Source of the DNA: Porites lobata
Taxonomy: Eukaryota; Cnidaria; Anthozoa; Scleractinia; Poritidae
DNA length: 64,000 nt
Assembly (NCBI GenBank): GCA_942486035.1
Contig: CALNXK010000156.1
Span: forward strand, 845,001-909,000
Direction: 5' to 3'
Position numbers and translations under genes: made by a program. Within the stretch, counting starts at the first letter, position 1; each line of letters begins with the position of its first letter. Below the pieces are notes generated by a model. The model made no database searches. It was not told the DNA's origin and saw nothing but the letters and a program-made list of their open reading frames with translations. Positions 36,864-47,700 of the stretch are shown here, piece after piece.

Positions 36864-39136
36864 TTATGTACTAATTTTTCGTGAAACATTTCGCATTCCC
36901 CGTAAATAAGCCTTGTAAGAAAAACTTAGAAAATCGAAAGCTGTCCCAAAACAAGTCTTCACAATCGCACATAGATAACTGGTCCATTGCCGGCTGACTT
37001 CCAAGACAAGTGGATACCTGCTGGTCGTCCTGATCCCATACGGAAAAGCCCGCAATAAATCATCCTATAAGATATAACAATCCTGTGTTAGTTAGGTTAC
37101 TGCAAAACAGGCAACAAAAAACGTTAATTAAGTACAGTTAATGTCCGTAATGTCGTTGAGACCGAAACAGTTGTCCATGTCTGCCACTGCCCAGGTGACA
37201 TGGCAATGCGCATGTGTAAGGTACAAGCCATAACTAACTAGTCCACGGCGTTCGTAGTATGCTTCCTTGTTTTTTTGGAGTGTCCTCGTCGATCTAGCAT
37301 TTGGCAAACGCCGGGTTCATTAAGTTACGAACGGAGCACAGAAACGCCTGAATCTGCGTTTTATTCTTGCCCCCTGTCTTTCTAAGAAAAGGGTTAATTT
37401 CTTTAATTTCTTTGTCAGCTGTAGTCAAGAGCCATTTTTAACCTTCAGCTTTGTGACTCTAAATATAATCTCTATTATCAATTTTAGCGTTATACATACG
37501 CTATTTCGAGCTATTGAAATTAATGTTAGCGACAGTGTTTTTATACGGATGGATAATTTTTTTGATTATACATATGTTTATCAGTATTGTGATATGTTAT
37601 AAAAATATGCTGTTTTTTCGCAAAACAAAATCACCACGATCGAAACCATGACGTCAGGAAAGTAAAATTTTGGAAACTTGTGACCCGTAATTGCTATTTT
37701 ACACATATGCATCAAAATTCAAGTAACTGATCATTATTTTAACACTTTTTCAATTCAAAAGCCAAATAATAATAATAATAACGCTTAATCCCGTATCGGA
37801 CTTTTCTTTTACACTTAAGGATAAGATATCTGTAACCGCTTTTGTTCCAGAAATTCAATCACTATTCGAAAACGAGGAAAGTGAAATGCATGCTTATCTT
37901 GTTACAAGTACAGGAGCGTTGAAGAACAAAATTTTTTTTAGCAAACAAGTACCTCTAATTTTGTCCAAGAGGATCGTTTAGAATGGCAAAGTGCCGCAAA
38001 GCAAACAAATTGTTATCGGCGGTTTTGTTAGTTTTATGCACAATATGCGCCTTTCTTTCCGTACAGATCGAGAAATGCTAAGGTAATTTATTTCGGACCG
38101 CTTTGTACAGTCGGTTCTCGGCTTCCTCGAAATCATCTTTTTTGCTCAACGAAAGTTTAAAAACTTCTTTCATTGTTTAACCACCTTGTTTTATAAGCTT
38201 TGGATGCTAAGAAACTCCAGTCGACGGATTTTATGAGTAACGATGTACTGCAGGCCCTCATCTCTAAGGCAACTCAACAAATGAGATACGTGTTACCGTA
38301 CTATTGATGCAAGAAGTTCAAGGAGTAACAAAATGACTATGCTGACCTCTCTCATATCATGAAAAGAGTTTTCCTTGATATCTCACTGAACTTCAATTGT
38401 TGTCTGCCACAAGGATTTAGCAAATCTACCGCGAATTTCCGGCATTCAAAAGCAGCTATAATGACGGTGCGAAAGCTGTGCTAGACGTAAATATCCGTGT
38501 TATTAAAGGATTATGATTTCATAATTAACACAAAATTGAATTGCCAAAATATATTATTCATCTCACCCATCCGCCTTTGCCTTTGATCCAATCTACCAAA
38601 TATAAGGCAGCAAATTCATACATCCAACTTCCAATGTCAAGCACATATCGATTGCGTCCGTCTCTGCAACATTCGGAGACGAGAGCCCCGGCAAACGTGT
38701 ACAGGGCAATAATTCTTGCCCAGTTTAACCCATCGCTCAATATTTCCGATGAAACGTCATTGAAGACTTCATGGACGGCGTTCTCGCTTGTGAACCGAAC
38801 GTTTACATGACTAGAAATGTCTTTGTAAAGCCGTGGGTAGCTTAATTCAAGTAGCTCACCGACTTCTTGGATGCGCGTCGAGACGAGGCTGGTGGTCTCA
38901 CCGGGTTTCTCTGTAGAATTAACGAACGCGAAAGATAAACCCCGGTTCTTGATGCCATCTCGTTCAAGCTTAGCTTCGATGTAATCGTTACATATTTGCC
39001 TAGCTTGTTCAAGAATATCTGCGCAGACTTTGTTTCCTTGTAATTGGACGATTCGTCGAGTTAAGTGAATTCTTGGACCTGACATATCTTGCCAACTTAA
39101 CCTTTTGACAATTTTTGGGCGCTGTAAAGTGGCCAT
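36864..39136 (-). CDS. BOK-like BCL-2 family protein, 2 coding exons
   Basis: Multi-domain BCL-2 homologue, likely acting on mitochondrial or ER membranes in apoptosis. Exon 1 is 39136-38567 (190 codons) with donor TGG|GTGAGA; exon 2 is 37064-36864 with acceptor TTATAG, same phase, giving 256 aa. BH1 is DGLNWARIIALYTFAGALV (135-153) and BH2 WIKGKGGW (183-190). The BH3 region (about 88-101) reads QEVGELLELSYPRLY, aligned with BOK, but has Glu in place of the usual Asp after the Gly. The exon 2 part DDLLRAFPYG continues the BOK-like motif after GGW, and its tail has only a weakly hydrophobic segment (about residues 219-240). Closest by eye to BOK (e.g. LERDGIK, SLYxFAG pattern); BAK or an ancestral BOK/BAX type is the alternative. 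Exon 2 is the less certain half. Confidence 0.8.
37065..38566 (-). other. Single intron of the BOK-like gene
   Basis: No coding likeness or named repeat, only a short AAT run at about 37767-37782. Confidence 0.5.
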
Positions 39137-39787
39137 TGCAATCGCTGTCCAGTTTCAACGGACCTCAAATAGCGTGAAGTATTAATCCAACAGCCTTGAG
39201 TTCACAGGATCAAAGGGGAAAGGAATTAAATGCAAATTCTTTTACGTCTATTTACGTTCATGTTAATATACGTGCTTACGACATGCTTCAGCGTTCCTTT
39301 AATGATTACTTAAGGCACTTAAATAAAGACAACAGTAATTCATTATCGGATTGGTTGGTTGTTTTAAAAACACACCTTCCTGACCCGGCCCACCCGACAC
39401 CAGATGAGGGCACATTTCGGTGGGGTCAAGGGGATCCCCGCCTAGCGGGGGTAAAAAGGAGAGGGGACGGGGGAAATTAACCAAATAACCCTCTCTTTTT
39501 TAAGCCTGCGTGGCTGGCGTCAATTGGAAAAACCCTAATGCTTTCCCTTTCGCGTTTTTCGTTCCTTCCCCTGTAAACGTTCGTGGGGGACAGCGCGCGA
39601 CGTGCGTGACGAAGCACTAAGAGCGTCGCGTCGTCTGCGTTGGAGGTTTCTGCCGCCCCGATGAAAAGAAAGTAGGTAGGGAAAAACGCGCAATAAAGAT
39701 TTTGAGTCAATAGTTTATTTGATAGCATCAGTTGGCAGGACCAGTGTTCGGCCTTTACTCTTGCAGGAATTCGCTGGACTTGACTAG

Positions 39788-40191
39788 ACCCCGAGGGGGG
39801 GTGCTCCCTATAATGGCCTTTACGGGGAGGCTCAGCCCGAAAGGGGTACATTTTTCAGGCTTCAGGTGTATGAAAGGGTAGGAAAATCTGTCATTTCAGT
39901 CTGTAAAAAAATCCCAAAGAGCTAACAGATGCATTTTATGGTTGTGAAATAGCAGAAGAGACGTTCTGGTATTGTGGTTTACTCATATTTTAAAGTCAGC
40001 CCATTTACAGCAGTTTAAAAAATACGTGAGTTTAAACTAGGTATTTGAAAGGGGTACCATTTGTAAATGGAAGGTATACGAAATTAAAGGGGTACCTTAG
40101 TTTTCTGCCAAAATGGTGTATAAAAAGGTGAGGGGTTGACCCTCGTGGTGAAGCCTCCCTGTTCAAAACTTTGTTGCGTACCCCCCGCCGG
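39788..40191. mobile_element. MITE-like element with GGGGGGGTxCTCCC end
   Basis: The left end CCGAGGGGGGGTGCTCCCTA resembles that of 5736-6262; the right end GCGTACCCCCCGCCGG is its rough complement. Contains repeated GGGGTAC motifs. Confidence 0.5.
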
Positions 40192-40851
40192 AGATTAAGA
40201 TTGGCGTAGAGCTCAGTAGAAAACTTAACACAAGCACTAACATCGAATCAGCCGCGAGAGGTGCGAGACTCAATTAAGAGCGCAATCTTCGCGCAGAGGC
40301 GCGCCATAACATATCAACGAAGGTCGTGAGAACCAGGCTTTAAAGGGAGGGTAAGATAATAAACCATATCCGATTTCCAACAACTTTCACTTTCAAAACG
40401 AAGACAACTATTAATAAGAAACCTTTTGTTATGAAAATAAGTTTTAATGCATGAGAGCAAAAAACAGGAGACTTTGGCAACTCGGATGTTGCCTATAACT
40501 TCCCTCAACCTTGGATTTTTTCCAAAGAACAGCATTGGAAACGAATTGTGCTACCTTCAAGACTGCGTATCATAACATGTGTTTTTAACTGAGTGAAAAA
40601 CTGCGAAAAAAGCTCTGCTCACTCTTTGGTTCTCGATTTGGCTCAAACCGGAATACTTTCCCGGCAAGAAGCGTTTTACGCCTATAACTTAAAGCGAGCT
40701 CCTTCATTTAGAATGAGTATGGTGAAAACTAAACGGGAGGGAGAGGGATCGAAGAAGGACTTTCACGACAGGTTTTGCCGGTTTACAAGTTTATTAACAT
40801 GGTTCTTTGGAATTATTGTATTTGCTATAACAAGGACTTGAAATTACCCTA

Positions 40852-40985
40852 CTAGCAGATTGTTTCTTTCTTGCAAGGTTTTAAACTTGTACGAAGTTGT
40901 TTGTGCCACCGGTATTTCGCGTAGTAGGCGCCAGCAACTAATGCTGAAACCGTTGCCAGAAACGAACGCTCTGCTAGCAGGGTAA
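40852..40985 (-). CDS. Isolated terminal exon with membrane-tail-like segment, gene unknown
   Basis: Minus strand. A good acceptor (TTTCCTTTCAAG) is followed by 43 codons and a stop. The peptide begins TLLAERSFLATVSALVAGAY and continues YAKYRWHKQLRTSLK: a hydrophobic stretch of about 18 residues, then a basic tail, the layout of a C-terminal tail anchor. It lies upstream of the BOK-like gene on the same strand, so it cannot be that gene's tail. I found no matching upstream exons before ADAM10. It may end another BCL-2 family or tail-anchored protein gene, or be chance. Confidence 0.3.
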
Positions 40986-41689
40986 CTTGAAAGGAAATAT
41001 TGTTAGAAAACTATGTTTTCCTGCAAGATATACTTACAGGTTTCTAGGACAACTGCTGCAAAAATATTGTCTTTACATCTAGCAACGATATTATCTTTGA
41101 TAATGTGATAGAAAATTATTACACTACATTAAAACAGATTCTAGTAAAATATGTTACGCTCAAAGTACCCTACTCTCGAAGCATTCAGATAAGAGGGATT
41201 GCTCGGAAAAACGGAGAAGACGAAATGGTGCTAAAAGGCTGCACTCTCCATTTCATGCCGCTCAACATTATCTGACGACCCAGTTTCCACTTGATCGTAC
41301 ACCACGGAGTTGTAAGCGGAATCAAAACGCTGTTTTCACTAGATCGCAAAGTTCTACGCTTCTGATTACGACTCCGACTCCGTCACTAGTGAAAACCAGT
41401 CTTTACTGAAATTTAAACAGGGAGAAAAACGTGATTGAGAAGAACATTTGTTAGTCTACAGTCAAACGGTGACTTAACTTCTTGTTCTACAAGATTTGCA
41501 TTAAATGATTTTGTTTTTGGCTACAAATAGCCGCCGTTGTCTCACTCGGATAATCAAGAGAAGGAATACTGCACGAGTCCGGCGTGTTTATCACGGCCTG
41601 ACTTTCGCGCAGAGAAACGGTGCCTCCTTCGATCCAATCACACCCAAAAGAAAATAAAAGGTATCTGAAACGACTGACTTTTAAGCTAC

Positions 41690-42015
41690 GGTTAAACAGG
41701 CAACAAAAACGAGCAACTTGTTTTGCATCATTGCTACAAAACGAGCTGAAAGCAGTGTTCAGCGTTTTACCACCAACGTTCAAACCTGTCTTGCAACAAG
41801 TCGGTTGAATACTGACTTCTGATTGGATAAAATTATGCGGGAATCACGAGAGTTACGTCACTTGCTGCAGAACAAGTTTGCCTTTTTTTCCTTTTCCACA
41901 ACTTGCAACAACCTGATTCAGTTGCAGTGGGTGGCAAAACGTACAACATAGGTTTTCAACTAGTTTTGCAGCAATGTTGCAAAACAAGTTGCACGTTTGC
42001 TGGTGTCCCGTTTTA
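41690..42015. mobile_element. MITE with ~110-bp inverted arms
   Basis: Left arm GAGCAACTTGTTTTGCATCA and onward; right arm complement with GCAATGTTGCAAAACAAGTT. Central unique part about 41810-41880. Confidence 0.7.
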
Positions 42016-42348
42016 GAGTACCTCTACACTGGTTCAAGTGAGCTTGAACACTGATGCGTTTTTAGCTACGCTAAATTGCAAGTATAACGAGCTCTAACGT
42101 AAATTTAAACCGCTTTTACAGCTAAACAGCTTTCACAAGTGGGGCATTACATTAACTTACTTTCATTTGGAGAATTCAACACTTTGAAAGTCTCAAATTT
42201 GCTCTTTAAGCAAGAAACGTTTCCTTCAAATAGTAAACGATCCATGCTGTTTTTGGTTAAATATACTAGAAAAGATTCAAAACTTGTATTTCAAAAGGAA
42301 GTACCCTCAATGTCACGGTACAATATTATGCTCCTATAATAAATACAC

Positions 42349-42581
42349 CAGGGACTCGTTTCTCGAAAGTCCTGATAATTAATGGGCCCGGTAAGCTGTC
42401 TCCGTTTACATTAAAGATTGAGCTTTTAATAGTTTTGCATCTAACATGATAAAACTATCAGTTAATGAAACAAAATGGAGTAGTTTGCTAGCCAGGACCC
42501 GCGCTCTTATTCTTTATATTTCGATCTGAATATTTGATTTCGGGTCCGAAAAGTTACCGGGACTTTTGAGAAACGGGCCCC
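42349..42581. mobile_element. GGGGCCCGTTTCTCGA MITE, copy 1 of an adjacent pair
   Basis: Left end CGTTTCTCGAAAGTCC and right end GGGACTTTTGAGAAACGGGC are complementary; inner arms include GGGCCCGGTAAG. Directly abuts copy 2. Confidence 0.8.
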
Positions 42582-42582
42582 A

Positions 42583-42813
42583 GGGGCCCGTTTCTCGAAG
42601 CTCCCGGTAATTACCGGGCCCGTTAAGCTGTTTTGTTTTCCATTTTAGAAGGAAGTGTTAAAAGTTTTGAAAATTATACAGTAGAGTTATTAGCTAACGA
42701 AACAAAACGGACTTCATTAGAGGTCAGAACACACCCTACTTTTCTTGAGACTTTGGTTTAAAAATATGATTCCGGGCCCGTTAAGTTACCGGGACTTTCG
42801 AGAAACGGGCCCC
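42583..42813. mobile_element. GGGGCCCGTTTCTCGA MITE, copy 2
   Basis: Ends GGGGCCCGTTTCTCGAAGC / CTTTCGAGAAACGGGCCCC, inner TTACCGGGCCCGTTAAG and complement. Same family and length as copy 1. Confidence 0.8.
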
Positions 42814-43006
42814 AGGACCTTAAAGGTCGTATAATTAACAAATATAGTCCACAAATCCAAGTTGCTATGAAATTTACACATTTTTGCCATCCATTTACGA
42901 AGCAAAGAATTGTTATTACAAAAATTGAAAAAAATTCTAGGAAAGTTAGGGAAAATTACGTAAATTGGGAAATTTGCCAAACATTACGAAAATCGCTAGT
43001 TGAAAA

Positions 43007-43243
43007 TAGAGAGATGTAGAGTCACGTTTACCGCAAACGTCAGATTCAAGTTGACAAATTCTCAAAATACAAAATGAGCGGATGCAAACAGCTCAAAACA
43101 ATTCTTTTGGATAAAACTGGCTTGAATCTGCTGATTTCCGTGAAGTTACAACGAACTGTGAACGAAAAGAAAAGAGAAAACTTGGCCACGAGGTACAAAT
43201 TCACGTTTGCCGCTTGCCGTAAACGTCACTCCAAATCTCTCCT
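43007..43243. mobile_element. MITE, same family as 29239-29480
   Basis: Shares the ends TAGAGAGATGTAGAGTCACG / CGTCACTCCAAATCTCTCC and the internal GAAAACTTGGCCACGAGGTA with its sister copy. Confidence 0.75.
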
Positions 43244-43940
43244 ATATCACGTGTCAAAACTTTGAAATAATGGGCCAGAATAGACCTTTTTAGCATTTAT
43301 GTCTTATTTTCTAACTTTCACCACTTGACGTTCTCAAGGGACTGTGCCATTTGGGCATAAATTATGCATACATATATGTACGTGGATAGGACGGTAAACA
43401 GTTCTCCGAGGGTCATATCATGTAGGTGTGAGAAGCGAAAACAAAGCACACAAGCTAAAAACGTCTTTTGTACCTTTTTGAGAGTTTTTGCAAAGTCACG
43501 GCGGAAAATTTCAAAATTTGTAAAATTCCTTAGGGCGTGTAATTATGGACTGACGCAATAACCTATATCATGTTATAATAAATTTTTAACACTTGCCTAA
43601 TATTGCTGAGAACAGGAAACCCTAACTAACCAATATAAATCAAGCGACGTAAGCTGTAAAAATTAAGGCATTAAAGTTAGCAAAAAAGGAAAAGAAAAGG
43701 ACGAAAAACACCACCACTAGATTGAACGCAATGTGAAACAATACGTATCGAGAATAATAACTCACGGGCAAAGTGTATATATCTGTATTGACGTTGTATG
43801 TTCGCATGTTTGGGTGAATGGGTATCCTACCCTATACAAACTAATAATACCACGAAATACCATTTGAAGCAATACAATTCTCAGTAAAAAAGGGCATTTC
43901 TCATGGTCAACTGAGAATTATCCATCTTACACAAAGAGGA

Positions 43941-44033
43941 ATGGTTAGAAAACACTTCATTCATGGTGGTGGCCTGATATTTGCCTTAGCAAAGGCTGCA
44001 AAAGCAGCTGCAGTTGTAAGCAGTTTGGGTTAA
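43941..44033 (+). other. Small Ala/Gly-rich open frame, unassigned
   Basis: A 30-codon frame from ATG to TAA whose frame stays open about 30 codons further upstream. The C-terminal half is GGGLIFALAKAAKAAAVV-like, amphipathic or hydrophobic. No splice or family support. Part of the base sequence (GCTGCAAAAGCAGCTGCAG) is itself repetitive, which could explain the Ala run. Confidence 0.12.
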
Positions 44034-44704
44034 TGTTCTTTTCAGCCACGTAGTGACTATAAAATGGTTTGACTAGCTTCAAAAGGCATTTTATTGGCAA
44101 AATTTCTTTAAGGTGACCAGGTTAAAACAACACATTTTTGAAATCAAAATGGTTTGATATTGTGACCTCATCGCATACACTGCCCCTCCTTTCGTGTGTT
44201 CAATCCTGAGTTAAAACCCCGGTTAAGTGGTGTTTTTTTTTCTTTCCTTCCCCTCTATTTATTGGGCCATTTCCTTGAGCTTTACAAGGTTCTGTGAGGC
44301 ACGCATTTCTGGTAATATTTGGGAAAGGTGGTTGCACATTAGGTTCAAAGTTATTTGTCTTATTACAACCTCACTGGTTACCACATACGGTGCATTCGAC
44401 TGACCATATTCCGGAATAAGGATACATGGAATGAACTCTACAAAAAAACCTTGTTTTGGCTAGTGGAAATTATTAATAATTTAGAGGATGGTAGCAATTC
44501 TAATGATCCAATATTTGTGATCAAAGAGATTTTTCGCAGATTCTGTGTACTGTTATTCCTGAATATGATCAATCAAACTCACCTTTAGTGTGCTGTTGGC
44601 CGGATACGCACATTCCTCTAATCTCAACTTATTATTATGCAGCTTCTGCAAATCCTTTACTGCTTGCATCCTATGAGAATTGTACAGCATTTTTGTATTC
44701 AATT

Positions 44705-47700
44705 TCATACACGTGGTTGCAATTCCAAAGTTCCCTGTTGACTCGGACGCTGAGGGGGATATCTTCTCCTGCGTCCAGGGAGTGTCTTGGCAGGTTTCTT
44801 GACTTCCTTGTGAGGGTTGCTGCTTGGTGTGTAGCGAGCACACAGGATAACCAGGAGGGCAATAATTACGGCAAAGGCGATGGTACCAAGCATGATGGCC
44901 CACCAATACTTCTTTACTGTTTCTTTTAGACCTGTTGAAAGTTACATATTTAATTTATTATTGTAGATTTCCGCTCAGAGTTCTGATTAAGTTTCTAAGC
45001 AGACAGCTAGGATGTAAAAGTAGGTGGTTTGGTAACAATGTACTGTACCTATTTCCCCAAAACGTAGATGGCTCAAATCTCCACGTAGCCAGTTTTTTTA
45101 GCCAGCTACCAGCACTTAATATAATAAGAACCCTGCTGCTTATAAGCCCTGGGCTCATATATCTTCATAAGGGGTTTTAGTAGAGCTTTAAATGGGGGGC
45201 TTATTTATAACTGGAATTATAAAGAAACACGCTTTGAAACATTATGCCATAGCAGTGCTGATGAAAGTAGGTTCTGGGCAAGATTAGCCTGAAATTCATC
45301 TGATTGCTTTGAGTCGTTTTCTCCTCTGAGGGAGTAATAATGAAGTAATCGGATGTAATTCAGGCTAGGGCAAGAGGGGGGATTATAAAATAACTAAGAC
45401 AGTAGGCGCATTCTGATTGGTTAAAAACCTATGGTTTATTGTGCTGGTAAACTTATAGAAAACTTGAAGTTATTTTATAAAAACAATAGACCACACTTTC
45501 TATGGGTTTACCAGCATGATAACCCACTTGGGATGTTGGGAGAATACTCGAACAGCTTGTAAATCACTTGCCTTGGGCTCGTGATTTACAAGTCATTCAC
45601 AAGCTTTTCTCTTGTTCTCCTAACATTCCGCGTGGGTTATCATGCCGGTAAACCCATAGAAAGTGTGGTCTATTGTTCAAATATATCCTAGGGCTTTTAG
45701 GGAAGAGGTTATAATCAGATGTACTTTTTGGTTTAACCACATACAAATTCTCCTAGCCAGGGACCAGGCTCCTCATTGGGGGAGAAAGGAGAAACAAATC
45801 TGCATGGGCGAAAACGAAGTGAATCGGAAGGTAGTCTGGGGAGGTGTTTGCCTTTTTCCCCCACTGTGGAGCCTGGTCCCAGGCTAACATTCTCCAGACT
45901 GTTCTCCATACATTTCCTTAAGAATTAGTTGAGAGGATTAGATTAATGATCAAATCATATTTACTTGGTGATCATTTTATTATTTCACATGACCATTTCT
46001 GCTGATTATGTATTGGTATTGTTATGAGAAAATTGATGCTGGTCACTCTTGGGACTCAAAGGGAGGTAGATGAGCCTTTCCCGGGGGGGCTTATTAGTAG
46101 GGAGCTTATAAGCCGCAGGTTATGGCATTTATATATATTTAATACTTTTTTCAGAGCACTGAGAGGTAAAAATCTCATGAACTGCCACTGTGAAGCTAAG
46201 CTGTTTCCTTATGCATGAGGTGGCCTTAAAGCCTTACAAGTTTCAGGATCTTAGCATGGCTAAACCCTGGTACAAGAAGGTAAATTGAAGAACCAAACAA
46301 AATAGGTGACATTCCTCTTAAAATTGAAAAACAAATGAGTAAAAGGACCAAACACAAAATCATATGTCAGGGTGTTAAGTAGGCATCGGAGATCGGAGAA
46401 TTCTCTGTTTACTACACAGAATTCTCCGGCTGATGTGCGATAGCCTATGAATATTTTTCATTCAAGCATTCACAATATTATATTTTCTCCTGTAACGTTA
46501 CACCTTTCTCCTGCTACTAGAATTCTTAATGAAAACCCTGCATATTTTACCAACCTTCAACAGTAAAAAACTGTTGTTTCAGTCGCGCTAAAGGGCCAGC
46601 CATGTCAACCCGGCGACAAACAGCAAACACATCACAATATCCTTTCAGATCATCACATGGTGATCCTGGTACAAGTTTCAGGTTCTTGAGTTGACTTGGT
46701 AACTAAGAATGAACAGAGTAATCAACATTCTGCAAAAAGTGAGTATGTTCCACATAGAATTTCCCAGCAACATGGAAATGTTGCCACTCAGACTGGATCT
46801 CACTCCAGTAAGTAGTGACCCAAAGTACGGAAATTTCACAGTCACTTTCAGGACTTGAAGACAGCAGGATGAGGTTAAACACAAATGTTTATGTCAGCAT
46901 ACAAAGAAAGTCAAGTCTGATAGCCTGGGACTTAGTGGATGTTGGGCTAGTGAATTCTGTTCTTAACTTGCACGACAAGCAAATGAATTTTTCTACGAAA
47001 CTCATATTACAGAAAAACTGTAATCAATCCTGCTTATCAAAAGTTATTTTTCAGGCTAATTAAAATGACCCTTGGGCTAGTATATGCTAGCTGCAGCTTG
47101 CCTGAATGGCAAACTGTAAAGGTGACTTTCTTTGCATCCTGGCCAGTGTTCTCCCTAAATTTTAGCAGGTAGGTGACCATTCATGGCCAGTGCGGTGCCA
47201 GTAAGGCAAAAAATAAGTGCCAGAGGTGCACTTTGTATTGTGTAATGTCATTTAATGTTTCTTGCGTAATTTATTATTGTCATGAAGTATACACAGCAAA
47301 CTTTGCACTTAAACAACACAATAAACAAAAATCCACACTGATTGGAGATCAGACCATGCAACATGATCAGATCACGTATGGAAGGCTTTGGTGCTTTGAA
47401 TAATATTGATTACAGTCAACTTTCTCTAAGATGGACACTTCTGGGATTGGCACGGACTGTCCATCTTAAAGAAATATCCATCTTAAAGAGGGTAAAATAA
47501 AGGGAGTAAAAAAAGGAGGAGCCAACAGCCACGTGTCTGTGTAAGGTGGCTCGATACAGTTTTTCAGGGTCAATAGCTCTCAAGTTTGAGCATAAACTAC
47601 GTCGCCATAAACAAAGTTTTGGAAAAATTGCCACCACAGTTGTATTAGGTAAAGATGAAAATTTGTTTTTATCAGGGTTGCAACGACATCGGAGTTGTAA

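Larger units (their letters stand above)
39137..44704. other. Spacer upstream of BOK-like gene to ADAM10 3' end
   Basis: Apart from the isolated terminal exon at 40852-40985 no gene is recognised. The stretch is dominated by MITEs (39788-40191, 41690-42015, 42349-42581, 42583-42813, 43007-43243). The plus-strand frame at 40593-40841 is hydrophobic at its end but has no support. Confidence 0.45.

Noticed and set aside
44553..44906. Frame on the minus strand overlapping the ADAM10 last exon
   Set aside because: Different frame from the one that gives the ADAM10 transmembrane and tail sequence; a shadow.
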